A DNA stretch of 64,000 nucleotides from Cladocopium goreaui (GCA_947184155.2 CAMXCT020003702.1:284001-348000), one strand, 5' to 3'. Positions 1 to 11,183 are shown, counted from the stretch's first letter. Notes: generated by a model from the sequence alone, not told the origin. Numbers and translations are program-made.

Positions 1-103
1 CCTCTGGTAAACTAAAATAGCTATGGAAAACCACCATTTTTAATAGGTAAATCAACTATTTCGACTGGGCCAGTTTCAGCTATTTTGACATAACCAGAGG
101 GTA
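1..103. mobile_element. family A MITE, left end cut by window
   Basis: Ends CCAGAGGGTA. Left arm word AAACTAAAATAGC, right arm TATGTCAAAATAGC: the two arms differ. Confidence 0.8.
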
Positions 104-324
104 TCATAGCTTTCCAAGTCCCCATAAAATATCCATAAAATCCCCATGAAAGTCATCCAATGATGGGGAAACTATCTCCATTAAAATGGAAAGTCATCCC
201 ACTAATGGATATTTCCATTGGGATATCTCCATTTTTATGGGATATTAATGGACTTTTTCCCCATTAAAAATCCCCATTGGGTGAGTCATCCCATCCCCAT
301 GGTCCCATGGCGCCATGATCTCAC

Positions 325-503
325 GCCACTTATCCCGCTGCGCCGTTCTCGGCAGCACCACGGGGCGCAGCGGCACCACCGCGGTGCCGGTGCCGCCGGT
401 GCCGCGGCCGCAGAGCACCGGGATGCGACCGGGCGGTTTGGAAAACGGGACGGCATCGCACAGCATGGCGGCCGGGCGGTGGGAAGAGAAGGTGGGTTTA
501 GCA
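325..503 (-). CDS. putative exon, Gly/Pro-rich (most downstream exon seen)
   Basis: 59 codons with 1 nt each side: starts AKPTFSSHRPAAMLCDAVPF, contains GRIPVLCGRGTGGTGTAVVP and ends AQRDKW. Donor C|GTGAG; acceptor AAAAG. Nearly every third position is G or C. No family recognised. Confidence 0.6.
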
Positions 504-789
504 CTTTTAGACCCACCCGATTTTTTTTTAATCCCACAGTTTTGGGATTTTCATGATGGAATTTTCATGGAACTTTGATGATTGAGATTCTCATAATCCA
601 TCATAATCCCCAGTCACTGCCATTGTCCTGTTTTTTGGTGGTTGGGATTCTCATAGTACCCTCTTTTTAATTTCATTTTCACGGGAAGAAAGTGCAGAAA
701 CAGTTTTTGTTATTCCTTGGTGCCAAAACATGCATCTTATGTTCGTTGTCGTTTTGTGTTTTGAAGATGTGACGGAATGATGAAATGAT

Positions 790-898
790 TACCCTCTGGT
801 AAACATACAAAAAACTATGGCAAATCACCATGCTATCAATGGGAAAATCCACTATAAATGGTCATTTTCAATAGCTATTTTGACATAACCAGAGGGTA
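790..898. mobile_element. family A MITE
   Basis: TA-CCCTCTGGT ... ACCAGAGGG-TA. Left arm AAACATACAAAAAAC, right arm TATGTCAAAATAGC. Confidence 0.85.
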
Positions 899-1142
899 AT
901 TCTGATCATCGTCACCCTGTGTTTCCACATGTTTCATCGACTGCAGCTCAAAACTGCGGCTTAAAGATATCAAACTGTCTGGGTGTTGTCAACATCCCTG
1001 AGCTTGGGAAATGCCAAGAAACATCAAAACAACCAAAAAACGTTGTTCTTGGTTGCATATTTACTACATATCACTATATTTGAGATACCCTCTGGTAATC
1101 AAACATGCTTTCCTGGAAAAAAAACATTCAAATTGGTAATCT

Positions 1143-1323
1143 ACAGCATCAGGACTTTGGCATGCGCAGCGCGAAGCCGCCGCTTCAAATCCTTAAAGAA
1201 ACAACGAGAGACCTGGGAACATGACCTTGACGAGGAGCCAGGCATCGAGATTACCACAGAACCAAACTGGGAACACGTTGAACAAGCCAGCGCAAGCTGG
1301 AAACTTTACCCCAACCAAACCTA
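1143..1323 (+). other. coding-like stretch on plus strand, not assigned
   Basis: Plus frame SLKKQRETWEHDLDEEPGIE continuing to LYPNQT and TAG. No matching exons on this strand. Contains GCGCAGCGCGAAGCCGCCGC. Might be the 3' part of a gene fragment. Confidence 0.25.
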
Positions 1324-1333
1324 GCGAAGGATC

Positions 1334-1434
1334 TTTAGGATGAAGTTGTTTGGGTCTCTGAACACACTCCCAACAGACATCTCCTCCGTTGCATCTCGAC
1401 CTTCGGCGGGTGACCTCCGTTGCGGCACCGGTGT
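1334..1434 (-). CDS. putative exon
   Basis: 33 codons plus 2 nt: TPVPQRRSPAEGRDATEEMS then VGSVFRDPNNFIL; acceptor ATGTCAG, donor AAA|GA. A second minus frame (DTGAATEVTRRRS) is also open. In phase with both neighbours. Confidence 0.5.
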
Positions 1435-1594
1435 CTGACATGTGTAAATGTACATAGTATGGTTTCTATAGATATGATATTAGATGATATATATATATAC
1501 ATACTGTATACAGACAGTATATATGTTACAGTATATATGTATATACATATATACATACTGTATATATGTTATATAATGTTTTATGTGTATGATG

Positions 1595-1676
1595 GATAGA
1601 CGGATAGTCGGATAGACGGATAGTCGGATAGACGGATAGATGGATGGATGGATGGATGGATAGATGGATGGATAGA
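1595..1676. repeat. GATAGACG/GATG microsatellite
   Basis: (GGATAGACGGATAGTC)n followed by (ATGG)n; immediately next to a family B element. Confidence 0.9.
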
Positions 1677-1801
1677 TACAAGGTGGTGCCCCCAAGATAG
1701 CTAAGTTGGTTTATAACTCTAATAACTATGGTTTATGGTACTTATAACTATACTTACTGGGGTTTATAAACCAACTTATAACTGGGGGGCACCACCTTGT
1801 A
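1677..1801. mobile_element. family B MITE
   Basis: TA-CAAGGTGGTGCCCCC ... GGGGGGCACCACCTTG-TA; subterminal AAGTTGGTTTATAA inverted in both arms. Confidence 0.85.
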
Positions 1802-1889
1802 GATAGATAGGATAACCCCCTAAAGCACCCATTCAACAAAATAACAAAGGCTGTTTTTACGATTTTCAAATGGCTCCACTGGTGTAATC

Positions 1890-2006
1890 TTGGCGCCCCG
1901 GCGCCCACGTCGCGAAGACGGAGGAGGCCGGAGACAGCGGCGGCGACGGAGGCGGAACGTCGGCGTCGGGCGAGTCGAGGCTGCCAGTCATGGCCGGGAT
2001 GTATAG
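1890..2006 (-). CDS. putative exon, Pro/Ser-rich
   Basis: 39 codons; includes MTGSLDSPDADVPPPSPPLS then PASSVFATWAPGRQ. Nearly all third positions are G or C. The Met at 1989-1991 could be a start codon; otherwise acceptor CGACAG at 2007-2008. Donor CCAA|GA. Disordered linker type. In phase with 1334-1434. Confidence 0.55.
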
Positions 2007-2594
2007 CTGTCGCACCAGGCGTCAGGTTTGCATTAGATTATATGTATGTATGTATTCTATATGGAAAAGTACGTGATATACATATGTGTGGAATAAGAAA
2101 TATGTATATATATATATATAAATGGTTATATATATTATTATATATATATGTACAATTATACGAATACCTGTGATTATAATCATGTATACATTAGGTATTC
2201 GTGTTATAGCAACCCCAAAGTAACAATAATACTAATGATATAATAAGGAACACAAATACAAAAAAAAACAATGGAAGTATCAATAGTAACAACAATTCCC
2301 ACATATAGCAACCCCAAAGTAAGAATAATACGAACTAATAATCAAATAGTATCTTGGAAAATAATCATGTATATATAAATATACAATGATCTGTAATAAA
2401 AGTGACGAGGATGATGACATTAAATAAACAACGCTATTTAAAAAACGTGTGTGTATAATTGTGTATATATATGTATATGTTGAATGTTTAATGTTTGTCG
2501 GTGAAAATCCCTTTTGTTTCTTGCTTAGCCAGTGTTTTGTGCAAGTTCCTGACACCCGAGAACTCTCCTTAAATAAGTAATATACCAGATCGAG

Positions 2595-2722
2595 TTTTGA
2601 CCGTACCTCATATCATGTATGTATACATATATATATATAAATTATCATATATTATAAATAAATAAATAGATAAATAAATAAATAAATAAATATATATATA
2701 CGTATATATATATATATATGAG
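2595..2722. repeat. TA/AAATA microsatellite
   Basis: (AAAT)n and (TA)n. Confidence 0.9.
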
Positions 2723-3243
2723 CATCGTTTTAGTTTTTTTTTGTTCCTCTTATCGTTTTCTGGGCCGGCAACGTATTGGCAGTGTTAAAGTGCAAGCCAA
2801 GCTAAAATGCAATGCACGTGGTTATTATACTACCCGTCGGGTCAAAACCCTGGGACCCGTAGCCGGTACCCAAAAGCATAGCTGGTATAGCTGGATGGTT
2901 CTTCCTTCCCGTCATATGGTAAGAATATAGGTAACTTGACCCATCCCCATACATGGAGACGATTCTGGTACCAAATGATTACTGGCCAGTCAGAATGATT
3001 CGCGATTTCACAGAAATCCTGAAGGGACCCAAGCTTTTAGAAGCAGCTGCAGATGACCAGCACACATCCAAAACGAGCTGATGTCATGCGAGCAATGCGA
3101 TTTCAATGTCTTGAACAGTTGCTTTGGTCGCATGTCTGGGGTAGCATGGGATTAATGGTTTATGGTCATCCCACCATCATGAATGGGATTATAATGGGAT
3201 TATAATGGGTATATAATTCCCATTAATTCTCATTAATTCCCAT

Positions 3244-3348
3244 TACCATCTGGTTATTTAACATAGCCATGGAAAATCACCATTTTTAATAGGTAAACCA
3301 TCTATAAATGGGCCATTTTCCATGGCTATGTTAAATAACCAGAGGGTA
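3244..3348. mobile_element. family A MITE
   Basis: Both arms carry TATTTAACATAGCCATGG; left terminal changed to CCATCTGGT. Confidence 0.85.
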
Positions 3349-3558
3349 ATTCCCATTAATTCCCTATGGATTGATGATCCTCCCCCTTTTTGTGGCTTAA
3401 TCAAATCCAACTTTTGACCATAGCACAGAGTCGGCGACTGAGTCACCAGCGGTTTCACTTAGGGTGAAAGGCAGATATGTCACAGGCGCTCAGAAAAAAA
3501 AAGGGGTATCTTATGGAGCTTCAAATGGCTATGTTTATTGGATCTGAAGCCATCCTTT

Positions 3559-3658
3559 CTGGTTGGTGGTGCTATAACCATCTTGAAAAAGATTAGTCAA
3601 TGGGAAGCATTATCCCATATATTATGGAAAATAAAAAATGTTTGAAACCACCAACCAG
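3559..3658. mobile_element. family C MITE
   Basis: CTGGTTGGTGGT ... AAACCACCAACCAG; core CTTGAAAAAGATTAGTC ... CCCATATATTATGGAAA. Confidence 0.75.
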
Positions 3659-3680
3659 CTTTTTTGGGTGTTGATAATGC

Positions 3681-3783
3681 CTTTCGCATCATTGCCGTTG
3701 TGCTGCGAAATCAGAATCTTTCCCCAACGCACGGTCTGTTGTGGTCCATTGCACTCGCGAATTTCTGCGAACACCTCAAGGAT
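3681..3783 (-). CDS. putative exon 11 of the coiled-coil block
   Basis: 34 codons plus 1 nt: ILEVFAEIRECNGPQQTVRW then GKILISQHNGNDAK; acceptor CTAGAG, donor AAAG|GC. A family A element starts 37 bp upstream (3820). Confidence 0.65.
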
Positions 3784-3819
3784 CTCTAGTCGTCTTTGGT
3801 GCTTTCTTTAGTCTGGAAG

Positions 3820-3924
3820 TACCCTCTGGTTATGTCAAAATAGCTATTGAAAATGGCCATAGAATAGTGGATTTCTCATTGAAAATGCTGATTTCCCATA
3901 GCTATGTTAAATTACCAGAGGGTA
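3820..3924. mobile_element. family A MITE
   Basis: Left arm TATGTCAAAATAGC, right arm AATTTAACATAGC. Starts 37 bp upstream of an exon acceptor. Confidence 0.85.
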
Positions 3925-4208
3925 TCTTTGTTTAAGAAGTTGACCAAAGCAGGGCGTTTTTGCATGTTGACACTGTCAATAACTGCCATATCAAGATTTA
4001 TCAAGGGCTTGATCTCCCAACATCTGAATTTCAAGGAACCATATCTCATCTTCCTTAGAGGTATCCGTCCTCCGAATTTCAGTTGCAGTACATCAATATT
4101 TTTACAACCTACATCAGCCAGCTACACCAACCAGCAACCATCACCAGCATGGTGCCAGTTCCTTCAGGGCAAACGCGCCAGCGCACTCTGGCCATTGGGA
4201 GCCTCATC

Positions 4209-4292
4209 TTTCAGGTGAAGAAACGCACAGGCCGCGGCCGCCTTTTCCTTCTCCGCCAACTCTTCGCGGGCCTCCTGGGAGAAGGCCCCGTG
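4209..4292 (-). CDS. putative exon 10 of the coiled-coil block
   Basis: 28 codons HGAFSQEAREELAEKEKAAA then ACAFLHLK; acceptor TCGGAG, donor AAA|GA; phase 0. Ala/Glu/Lys-rich helix. A family A element starts 43 bp upstream of the acceptor (4335). Confidence 0.65.
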
Positions 4293-4334
4293 CTCCGAAG
4301 GGAAAAGGTCTCGGGTGGGAGTTTACATGGAATT

Positions 4335-4451
4335 TACCATCTGGTTATGACTAACATAGCCATGGAGAATCCCTTATAAATGGAAGTATTAATGGGAAAA
4401 TCATCTATGAATGGGCCATTTTCCATGGCTATGTTAAATAACCAGAGGGTA
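4335..4451. mobile_element. family A MITE
   Basis: Left arm TATGACTAACATAGCC, right arm TATTTAACATAGCC. Confidence 0.85.
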
Positions 4452-4660
4452 TGACTTTTGGATACTTTTGGTTCTATAGTGAAAAATTGAGGATAAAACC
4501 GCTGGATTTGAGGGGCAACACATTCTCAACGATCTTTGCCAAATGCTTGTGGAATTCTACTGGAAACCTATGGATTTTCCCGCAATTTGACAGGGTTTCC
4601 TGTAAAAAGAACGGAAGTAAAAGAGAAAAGGACTCACTACCTGTATTCTTGGGTATACTG

Positions 4661-4768
4661 TACCCACAGTTAAACTAACATAACTATGGAAAATCCCCAT
4701 TGTTAATGGGTAAATCCACTATTTCTATGGCAATTTTCAATAGCTTTTTGTATGTTTACCAGAGGGTA
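4661..4768. mobile_element. family A MITE, degenerate left end
   Basis: Left end CCCACAGTT; left arm AAACTAACATAAC, right arm AAACATACAAAAAGC. Confidence 0.75.
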
Positions 4769-4800
4769 TCTACAACTAAAATCGACATTGGTCAAATCCC

Positions 4801-4906
4801 CCATGGTGTGTTGATGTGGCAATGCCCCGATGCTTTCTGGCACCAAAGACCAACCGCCGTTTTTGCGGGCCTCCGGTGATCCAACACGGCGGAAATCAAA
4901 AGCCAT
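4801..4906 (-). CDS. possible exon abutting a family A element
   Basis: Minus frame MAFDFRRVGSPEARKNGGWS continuing LVPESIGALPHQHTM. The frame begins 3 bp from the end of the family A element at 4908-5090, after an in-frame TAA contributed by it. Possible acceptor CGGAG|G at 4871. Might be a first exon or a fragment. Confidence 0.35.
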
Positions 4907-4907
4907 T

Positions 4908-5090
4908 TACCCTCTGGTTATGTCAACATTTAATGGGATTTTAATGGGATTTTATGGTGGTTTTATGGTGGTTTAATGGGATTTAATATGGTAAACATAC
5001 AAAAAGCTATTGAAAATGACCATAGAATAGTGGATTTACCCATTAACAATGGGGATTTTCCATAGTTTTTTGTATGTTTACCAGAGGGTA
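4908..5090. mobile_element. family A MITE with internal insertion
   Basis: About 65 bp of TTTAATGGGATTTTATGGTGG repeat is inserted in the left arm; a second, complete left arm (AAACATACAAAAAGC) follows it. The same filler occurs at 8649-8690. Confidence 0.8.
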
Positions 5091-5184
5091 TTGGTAGTTC
5101 GAGGACTTTCCCAGCTAGAAACCTCTATTTATAGAGATTTCCCAGCCATGTGAGATGACACCGGAGAGTCAACATCCCATTGAA

Positions 5185-5270
5185 ATCCCATAGAAAAACA
5201 GCTCCGAGCCGCTCCCGCCGTTCACTGATATAGTCAGTAGGACCACCATCATTTTTTGCGGCACACAAGA
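5185..5270 (-). CDS. possible exon, boundaries unknown
   Basis: Minus frame CAAKNDGGPTDYISERRERL continuing GAVF. An acceptor CTATATCAG lies inside (5225-5226). It does not fit the phase of the flanking exons. Confidence 0.25.
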
Positions 5271-5297
5271 CACATGGCCATTGAAAACCCACCCATT

Positions 5298-5430
5298 TAC
5301 ACAATGTGGGGCCCCCTAGATAGCTAAGTTGGTTTATAAACCCCATGAATACTATAGTTATAGGTACCATAAACCATAGTTATTGGAGTTATGTTCACCA
5401 ACTTAGCTATCTAGGGGGCCCCACTTTGTA
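5298..5430. mobile_element. family B MITE
   Basis: CACAATGTGGGGCCCCC and GGGGGCCCCACTTTGTA ends; TAGATAGCTAAGTTGG arms. Confidence 0.85.
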
Positions 5431-5659
5431 GATGATTCTCCCATAAGTAGAAACCTCCATGTTTATAAGGGATTTTCCACTTCGCGATGTTAACAAATAA
5501 CCAGATGGTTTCATCACTATTATCCCATTATTAACCACTATTAATGATCCATGAATCTCCCATAAATACACCTAATTATAGATGATGGTTTCATAACTAA
5601 ACCCAATCATAGATAATTTTCCCAGCTATAAACCTCTGTTTATGGAGGATTTCCACAAC

Positions 5660-5763
5660 CGAAAACGCCCAAAAAGTCCGTTCGGTTCGGTCCTGCAGCT
5701 GGCTGAGCGTTCTTTGAAGCCAAGCACTCACTAGGCCCAAGCGTTCCAGGGAAGGCTCTAAGC
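5660..5763 (-). CDS. putative exon 9 of the coiled-coil block
   Basis: 34 codons after 2 nt: LEPSLERLGLVSAWLQRTLS then QLQDRTERTFWAFS. Acceptor CTCCAG|G, donor TCG|GT. Helical. An internal CTA|GTGAGT could act as an alternative donor. Confidence 0.65.
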
Positions 5764-5799
5764 CTGGAGGATGTCTGGAAAGTTGGATCACCTGGTGAT

Positions 5800-7080
5800 T
5801 TTATGATGGTAACCTACTGATAAACCAACGGACAAATCAGCTGATCAACCAACTTAATCTATCTAGGATTGCCCATGATGGAAAGTTGGATGATCACCTG
5901 GTGATTTTATGATGTTTATGGTTATCATCCAATTTTATGGTTGAGAGTTGGATGATAACCTGATGATGGAGAGTTGGATGATTTGATGATGTTTACCCAA
6001 AGCTCCTAATGTCGTAGTTGCTTCAATGTTGGATGGTAACCTACTGATAAACGGACAAATCAACTGAACCAACCAACTTAATTAATCTAGGGATGCCCCA
6101 CCTATATAAATATATACTGTTATATACTTATCACAATGATATGTGCGGTGAATTCCCCAAGTCATGGATATGACGGGCAATGGACTGGAACATGTTGGGA
6201 AATCTGGGAAATCCCATATGAAAATAGATGAACATCAGAATTTTCAAGAGATAAATCATCATGAATCATCTATGAATATGAGATGTCCATGTAGAAATAT
6301 TATATATTGAAGGCTGTATAAAGTTAACATTTATATATATAATATGTGTATATTATATATATGTATCACATATACATGGGAATGTTACATTTCCTCTACA
6401 AATATAATGGTGAATATTATATTTAATATGTTATATAAGATTCCCATATCTATATTTATTATCAGTATAGATATTGATCACTTTATATTAGAATATATTG
6501 ATAGATATAGTATATTGATCACTAATATAAACGATATATATATATATGTATATGATATCTAGATATTAACTCTATATTTGGTATAGTGATCTCTAATCAC
6601 TTTATAGATAGTGATCACTATATATATATATATATGGAAAATTATAAATATATATGGTAATAGTAAGGGTGATAATTATGGTATGGTATTATTATATATA
6701 TAGTTACATAATAGTGATCAATATACTAAATTATATAATATAACGTGATGACAATATAAAGTATAATATAAATAGAGATAGATATTATAAAGAGTGCATA
6801 TAAGGGAATTATTATATATATATATATTGTATATTTATTATAATAAACATATATATTTATTAAAATTAATATACGTATATTGTAATAGAACATAAAGTGG
6901 TTGGTGGTTTGGAACATTTTTTATTTTTCCAGACATTGGGAATTATAATCCCAACTGACGAACTCATATTTTTCAGAGGGGTAGGTATACCATCAACCAG
7001 CCATAAATAGAATATAAAGTGATAATAGAGTGTTGTATCATTAGATATATTATCACTTCATATATATATATATATATACA
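5800..7080. other. intronic AT-rich stretch
   Basis: Duplicated GTTGGATGATAACCTGATGA-type segments (5780-6090), then TATATA-rich sequence to 7.08 kb with one family C element at 6897-7000. No coding island. Confidence 0.7.
6897..7000. mobile_element. family C MITE (inverted orientation)
   Basis: Contains TTCCCAATGTCTGGAAA core in inverse, CCTCTGAAAAATATGAGTTC motif on the right. Confidence 0.75.
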
Positions 7081-7188
7081 CACCCTCCAGTAAATTAACA
7101 TAGACCCTGGCAGATAGGGGTTGGAAGATTAGTTTCCATTAAAACTAGGCTAATTTCAGGGTCTATGTGGATTTACCAGAGAGTATAT
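7079..7188. mobile_element. MITE related to family A, divergent
   Basis: Ends CACCCTCCAGTAAATT ... ; long perfect inverted arms with ACATAGACCCTG. A separate subfamily. Confidence 0.7.
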
Positions 7189-7260
7189 ATATATATACTA
7201 TAGATATTATACATATACGTATATTATATAGCCATTAGATTCCCAGGCATGGCATCCCAC

Positions 7261-7318
7261 CTGAGTCAACTTCCATCTCTCCGGAGATAGGCTCGGGCAC
7301 CTGCGTCAGCGAGGTGAT
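7261..7318 (-). CDS. putative exon 8 of the coiled-coil block
   Basis: ITSLTQVPEPISGEMEVDS plus 1 nt; donor TCAG|GT is textbook, acceptor ATGAAG. Very GC-rich third positions in an AT-rich setting. Overhang completes Gly with the next exon. Confidence 0.65.
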
Positions 7319-7582
7319 CTTCATGTGATGGAACTATGGGAGTTGGTGGTTCAATGGTGATTTAATGAGGAGAGAACTATATGGTTTACATATGGTTTAT
7401 ATATGGTTTATATATGGCTTATATATGGTTTATATATGGTTTATGGGTGATTTAATGGTCATTGTTTATGGTCATTGTTGAAATGGGATAATTCTTGGTG
7501 AGTTCAAACGGTGAATTTCATGGTGATTCATTCACACCGAGTTTTTTTTGGCATCCCCTCCCGTGGAATTTCACATACCCGG

Positions 7583-7688
7583 CGTTGGTGGTTATTATAA
7601 TGGGATAATCATCTTTATTTCATGGGATTATATACCAATAAAATCGTGGTTAATGATGGTTAATGGTTAATAATCACAGGTTGGTGGA
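7583..7688. mobile_element. family D repeat
   Basis: GTTGGTGGTTATTATAATGGGATAATCATC ... GGTTAATGATGGTTAATGG (split here); further copies at 18240-18362, 18862-18990, 21527-21628, 51578-51692 and 57893-57998. Confidence 0.7.
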
Positions 7689-7704
7689 TGGGAGATCTTT
7701 TTAG

Positions 7705-7830
7705 TAACCCTCTGGTTATGACTAACAGTTCGCCATGGTATAGATGGCCCATAGAAATAGATGCTTTACCGTTCTTAATAGCATGGTGGATCTTTCCATG
7801 GCGAACTGGCAATGCCATAGCCAGAGGGTA
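7705..7830. mobile_element. family A MITE
   Basis: Arms TATGACTAACAGTTCGCCATGG and GGCTATGGCATTGCCAGTTCGCC. Confidence 0.8.
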
Positions 7831-8100
7831 GCTATTAAAGCCATGGTCCATTCGGTGGTCCACCGAAAAGAACCTGGGGGTTTTCCCCAGCTGGTTTATT
7901 TCATGGAAAAGCCATGAACATGGTCGCTATATATATATTATCATTATCAATGGACCATTATCAATATCCATATATATCATATATTATCATTATATATATA
8001 TATATTATCATTATCAATTGGCTTTTCCCATAACCATACTCCTTAAAAATAACCATTAGTTCCAACCAGCTCGGACAGGAAACGGCAAGCGAAACGGCAC

Positions 8101-8127
8101 CTCCTCTGCAATCTGATGAAGCAGCTC
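8101..8127 (-). CDS. putative exon 7 of the coiled-coil block
   Basis: ELLHQIAEE, acceptor CTTCAG|G, donor GAG|GT, phase 0. The frame is open on both sides (SPSLQ before, VPFRLPFPVR after), so the exon may be longer (to 8067). Confidence 0.5.
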
Positions 8128-8475
8128 CTGAAGGCTTGGGCTATAGCTGGTGAAACTCTATGAAACTTTATCATGTTTTATAACTCACAATTGATAGTGA
8201 GCCATTAACTGAGCCATAAAACCATATAAAATTAATTCATATAACATAATTGTAATTATGTTTTACTGTGATATGTTTTATCATAACTCATTCAGTTTTA
8301 TAGTGAGCCATTCTTTCTCATCGACAGTTTATGAGCCTGTTTGGCTTCCTTTCGCCACTTTGGTGGAACATCAGCCTATTTTTCATGGGTATCTGCCAAA
8401 TCATCTATGAATAATGGGCCATTTTCATCCATTTTCCATCACCAGCTTACACCGTTGAATAACCAAAGGGTACTA

Positions 8476-8582
8476 CTGTGGATGGTTGCGAAATCCTGCA
8501 CCACCAAAAGGATGCTTGAAATCCTATAAACAATGGGATAAACCATCTATCAACTGGTGAAGGATTTCGCAACCATCCACAG
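8476..8582. repeat. 22-bp inverted repeat between two family A ends
   Basis: CTGTGGATGGTTGCGAAATC and its inverse flank an 80-bp core; the pair is bracketed by ACCAAAGGGTA on the left and TACCCTTTGGT on the right. Confidence 0.75.
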
Positions 8583-8595
8583 TATGTGTGTCCAT

Positions 8596-8755
8596 TACCC
8601 TTTGGTAAACTAACATAACTATGGAAAATCACCATTTTTAATAGGTAAATGGGATTTTAATGGGATTTTATGGTGGTTTAATGGGATTTAATATGGAAAA
8701 TCACCATGCTATTAATGGGAAAACTCACTATTTCGACTGGGCCATGTTCAATAGC
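8596..8755. mobile_element. family A MITE, right end lost
   Basis: TACCCTTTGGT, arm AAACTAACATAAC, then the TAATGGGATTTTATGGTGG filler and a broken right arm. Confidence 0.65.
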
Positions 8756-8773
8756 ATCAACTCTAGTGATGTC

Positions 8774-8793
8774 CTGCTGTCGCGTTGGATGAA
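8774..8793 (-). CDS. possible 20-bp micro-exon
   Basis: FIQRDS plus 2 nt between GCTTAG and AG|GA. Optional: it joins an alternative start of the next exon (CTATAG|C) in phase, but the gene model also works without it. Confidence 0.2.
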
Positions 8794-8935
8794 CTAAGCC
8801 CAAGGCATTCTCTTGGGATCACTCAGCCCATCATCCCAATGACTTCAGAATACTGAAGTCATGCAATGAAAAGATCCCATCATTCCCAATGAAACACATA
8901 CATAAACCATAAACATAAACCCAAAAGACATATTA

Positions 8936-9039
8936 TACCCTCTGGTAAACTAACATAACTATGGAAAATCACCATTTTCAATGGGAAAATCCACTATAAA
9001 TGGTGATGTTCAATAGCTATGTTAAATTACCAGAGGGTA
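8936..9039. mobile_element. family A MITE
   Basis: Left arm AAACTAACATAAC, right arm AATTTAACATAGC. Confidence 0.85.
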
Positions 9040-9087
9040 AACCATTTTTAGCCATCATAAAACCATGTTTTTCGATCTGCGCCGCGC

Positions 9088-9162
9088 CTTCAGAGTGTTT
9101 GGCTCATGTGATGCCAGGTGTTCCGCATTCGCTTCCATCTGCTCCAACTTCTTCAATCGGCC
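9088..9162 (-). CDS. putative exon 6 of the coiled-coil block
   Basis: 25 codons GRLKKLEQMEANAEHLASHE then PNTLK; acceptor CCGAG|G, donor AAG|GC; phase 0. Coiled-coil-like start. A family A element ends 49 bp past the donor (9039). Confidence 0.7.
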
Positions 9163-9408
9163 CTCGGATGACGATGGAATCCCGGTGGATCCTATGGGAT
9201 TTTACCATGACTTTTTGGCGGAAAATTCAGCCTATAACCCATGGATAACCCATGGATAACCCATATGGAAAGCCCCCAAAAATCCGTTCGATGTTCCCAC
9301 TTGTAGCCACTTGTAGCCTCTGGAAATCTCAGAGTTTGGAAAAAAAAGGCGATGGAAATCAGAGGTGAATCATCTAAAAGTCTGCTTTCATGGGTCCTGT
9401 TCCATGGC

Positions 9409-9533
9409 TACAATGTGGGGCCCTCAAGATAACTAAGTTGGTTTATAACCCAAATAACTATGGTTTATCATACTTATAACTATAGTTAATGGGGTTTATA
9501 AACCAACTTATAACTGGGGGGCCCCACATTGTA
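9409..9533. mobile_element. family B MITE
   Basis: TA-CAATGTGGGGCCCTC ... GGGGGGCCCCACATTG-TA. Confidence 0.85.
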
Positions 9534-9773
9534 TGTAACAAATTTCTAAGAGGCTAGATGTTACAAAAGGCTAAATCTCCACCTACAGAAATTCAAGAAG
9601 AAACTTGGTAGATATATCCATAGTTAGTCCATACCGTAACAGGGGCACCGATTTCAATTTATAGGGTTTCTTACTATATTTATACAGTACATTTCCAACT
9701 ATAGCTATTTATTTATCATAATGTGCTATAGTGGTACAGAGATTTTCCAACTATACCAACTTATCATAACCTA

Positions 9774-9877
9774 TACCCTCCGGTAACATAGCTATTGAAC
9801 ATTGCCATAGAAATAGTGAATTTTCCCACGAATAGCATGGTGGATCTTTCCACAGCTACGTTAGTTTACCAGAGGAT
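9774..9877. mobile_element. family A MITE
   Basis: CCCTCCGGT left end; right arm AAACTAACGTAGC. Confidence 0.75.
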
Positions 9878-10057
9878 AAAACCCATTAGATCCCATTAAA
9901 CCACCATAAATTCCCATAAATTCCCATTAGATCCCATTAAAATGTTGGTTTTCCAGTTCGCTACGTTAGTTTACCAGGCCGGCTTCCCATGAAAATCACC
10001 CCATCAAATGGTGCACCGAAAATGTGCGCCGGTCGCCCGCATCTCCGGTCGAGTCAC

Positions 10058-10114
10058 CTTGGAGGCATCGACCTGACGTTGAAGGGATGCGATCTGCGCC
10101 TCCAGTTGCAGTTC
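10058..10114 (-). CDS. putative exon 5 of the coiled-coil block
   Basis: 19 codons ELQLEAQIASLQRQVDASK: hydrophobic residues at a/d heptad spacing make this a clear coiled coil. Acceptor GTCGCAG|G, donor AAG|GT; phase 0 at both ends. The frame stays open on both sides. Confidence 0.75.
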
Positions 10115-10919
10115 CTGCGACGAAACATGGAGAAGTCTGGAGATGGATATGTGTAGATAGTGTATATATGTGCATATATTATATATATACATAATTTAAT
10201 GTACACATGTACTCTTTCTCTATATATATGTATGTATATATGTATATATGTACATATGTAATATACATATATATATATATGTATACGATGTAGTTGAGAT
10301 AAATTTCGATCAACTTGGCTGTAATTGGTGCTCTTCAGAAGTACCAATGATGTACTGCCCAAAAATGGGTGAGAACAGAGGTATTGAATGAGCAAATGCA
10401 TCCTTTATAGTGGTTTAATGTGGTTTATAATTGGTGGCAAACCAGTCCTATGTTTAGAGTTCGATGTGTAGAGTTGACTCACATGTTTTTCTGATGCTTT
10501 CATGAACCACCAAAAATATACCAGCTCATCTTGGTTACATCCATTGTGATACCACAGCTGCAGCCCCATATCGATGAATTCATAGAAAATAGATCCCTAT
10601 TTATCAAAGTTAAACAAATTCCCTCCAAAAACCATTTCTTCAGAAGGTTGCATCTTCATGTGTCACGTCTGTTTTTAATGTGTAAAAAATCATGATGGAT
10701 TTCCACGTATGTTTCATCACTAAATTCACGGTTATATTTGTCACTTAAGATTCAAACAACTTTCCAACTGTGTCATGAACAATGTTTCCCATGTGTCATG
10801 GTGAAAATCCCTCCATTTTCCCACCATTTTCCTGCCATTGTTTCCTATTTTCACATGTTTCGCCATGTTTGCACCGTTATAGTTATAGTTTCCCCTCATT
10901 TTTGCTATTACATTCACAT

Positions 10920-11130
10920 TGGTAAGATTCATATTACTATTTCGGTCCTATTACTATTCACCATTAATAGTAATATGATTATTTTTTGTACTATTATTTT
11001 TGTACTATTACTATTCACCATCACTATTACTATTCACAGATGTTTGGTACTATTACTATTACTATTTCTGTACTATTCATATTACTATTACATTACTATT
11101 ACTATTGGTAATATTACTATTACAGCATGT
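10920..11130. repeat. TACTATTAC-rich tract
   Basis: Irregular 6-12-bp TACTATTAC/ACTATTCAC repeats directly downstream of exon 4 of the coiled-coil block. Confidence 0.8.
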
Positions 11131-11183
11131 TCCCCCCATTTTTTCCCCGTTGTTCACCATCCCCCCCGGGCGTTCGGAAACAC

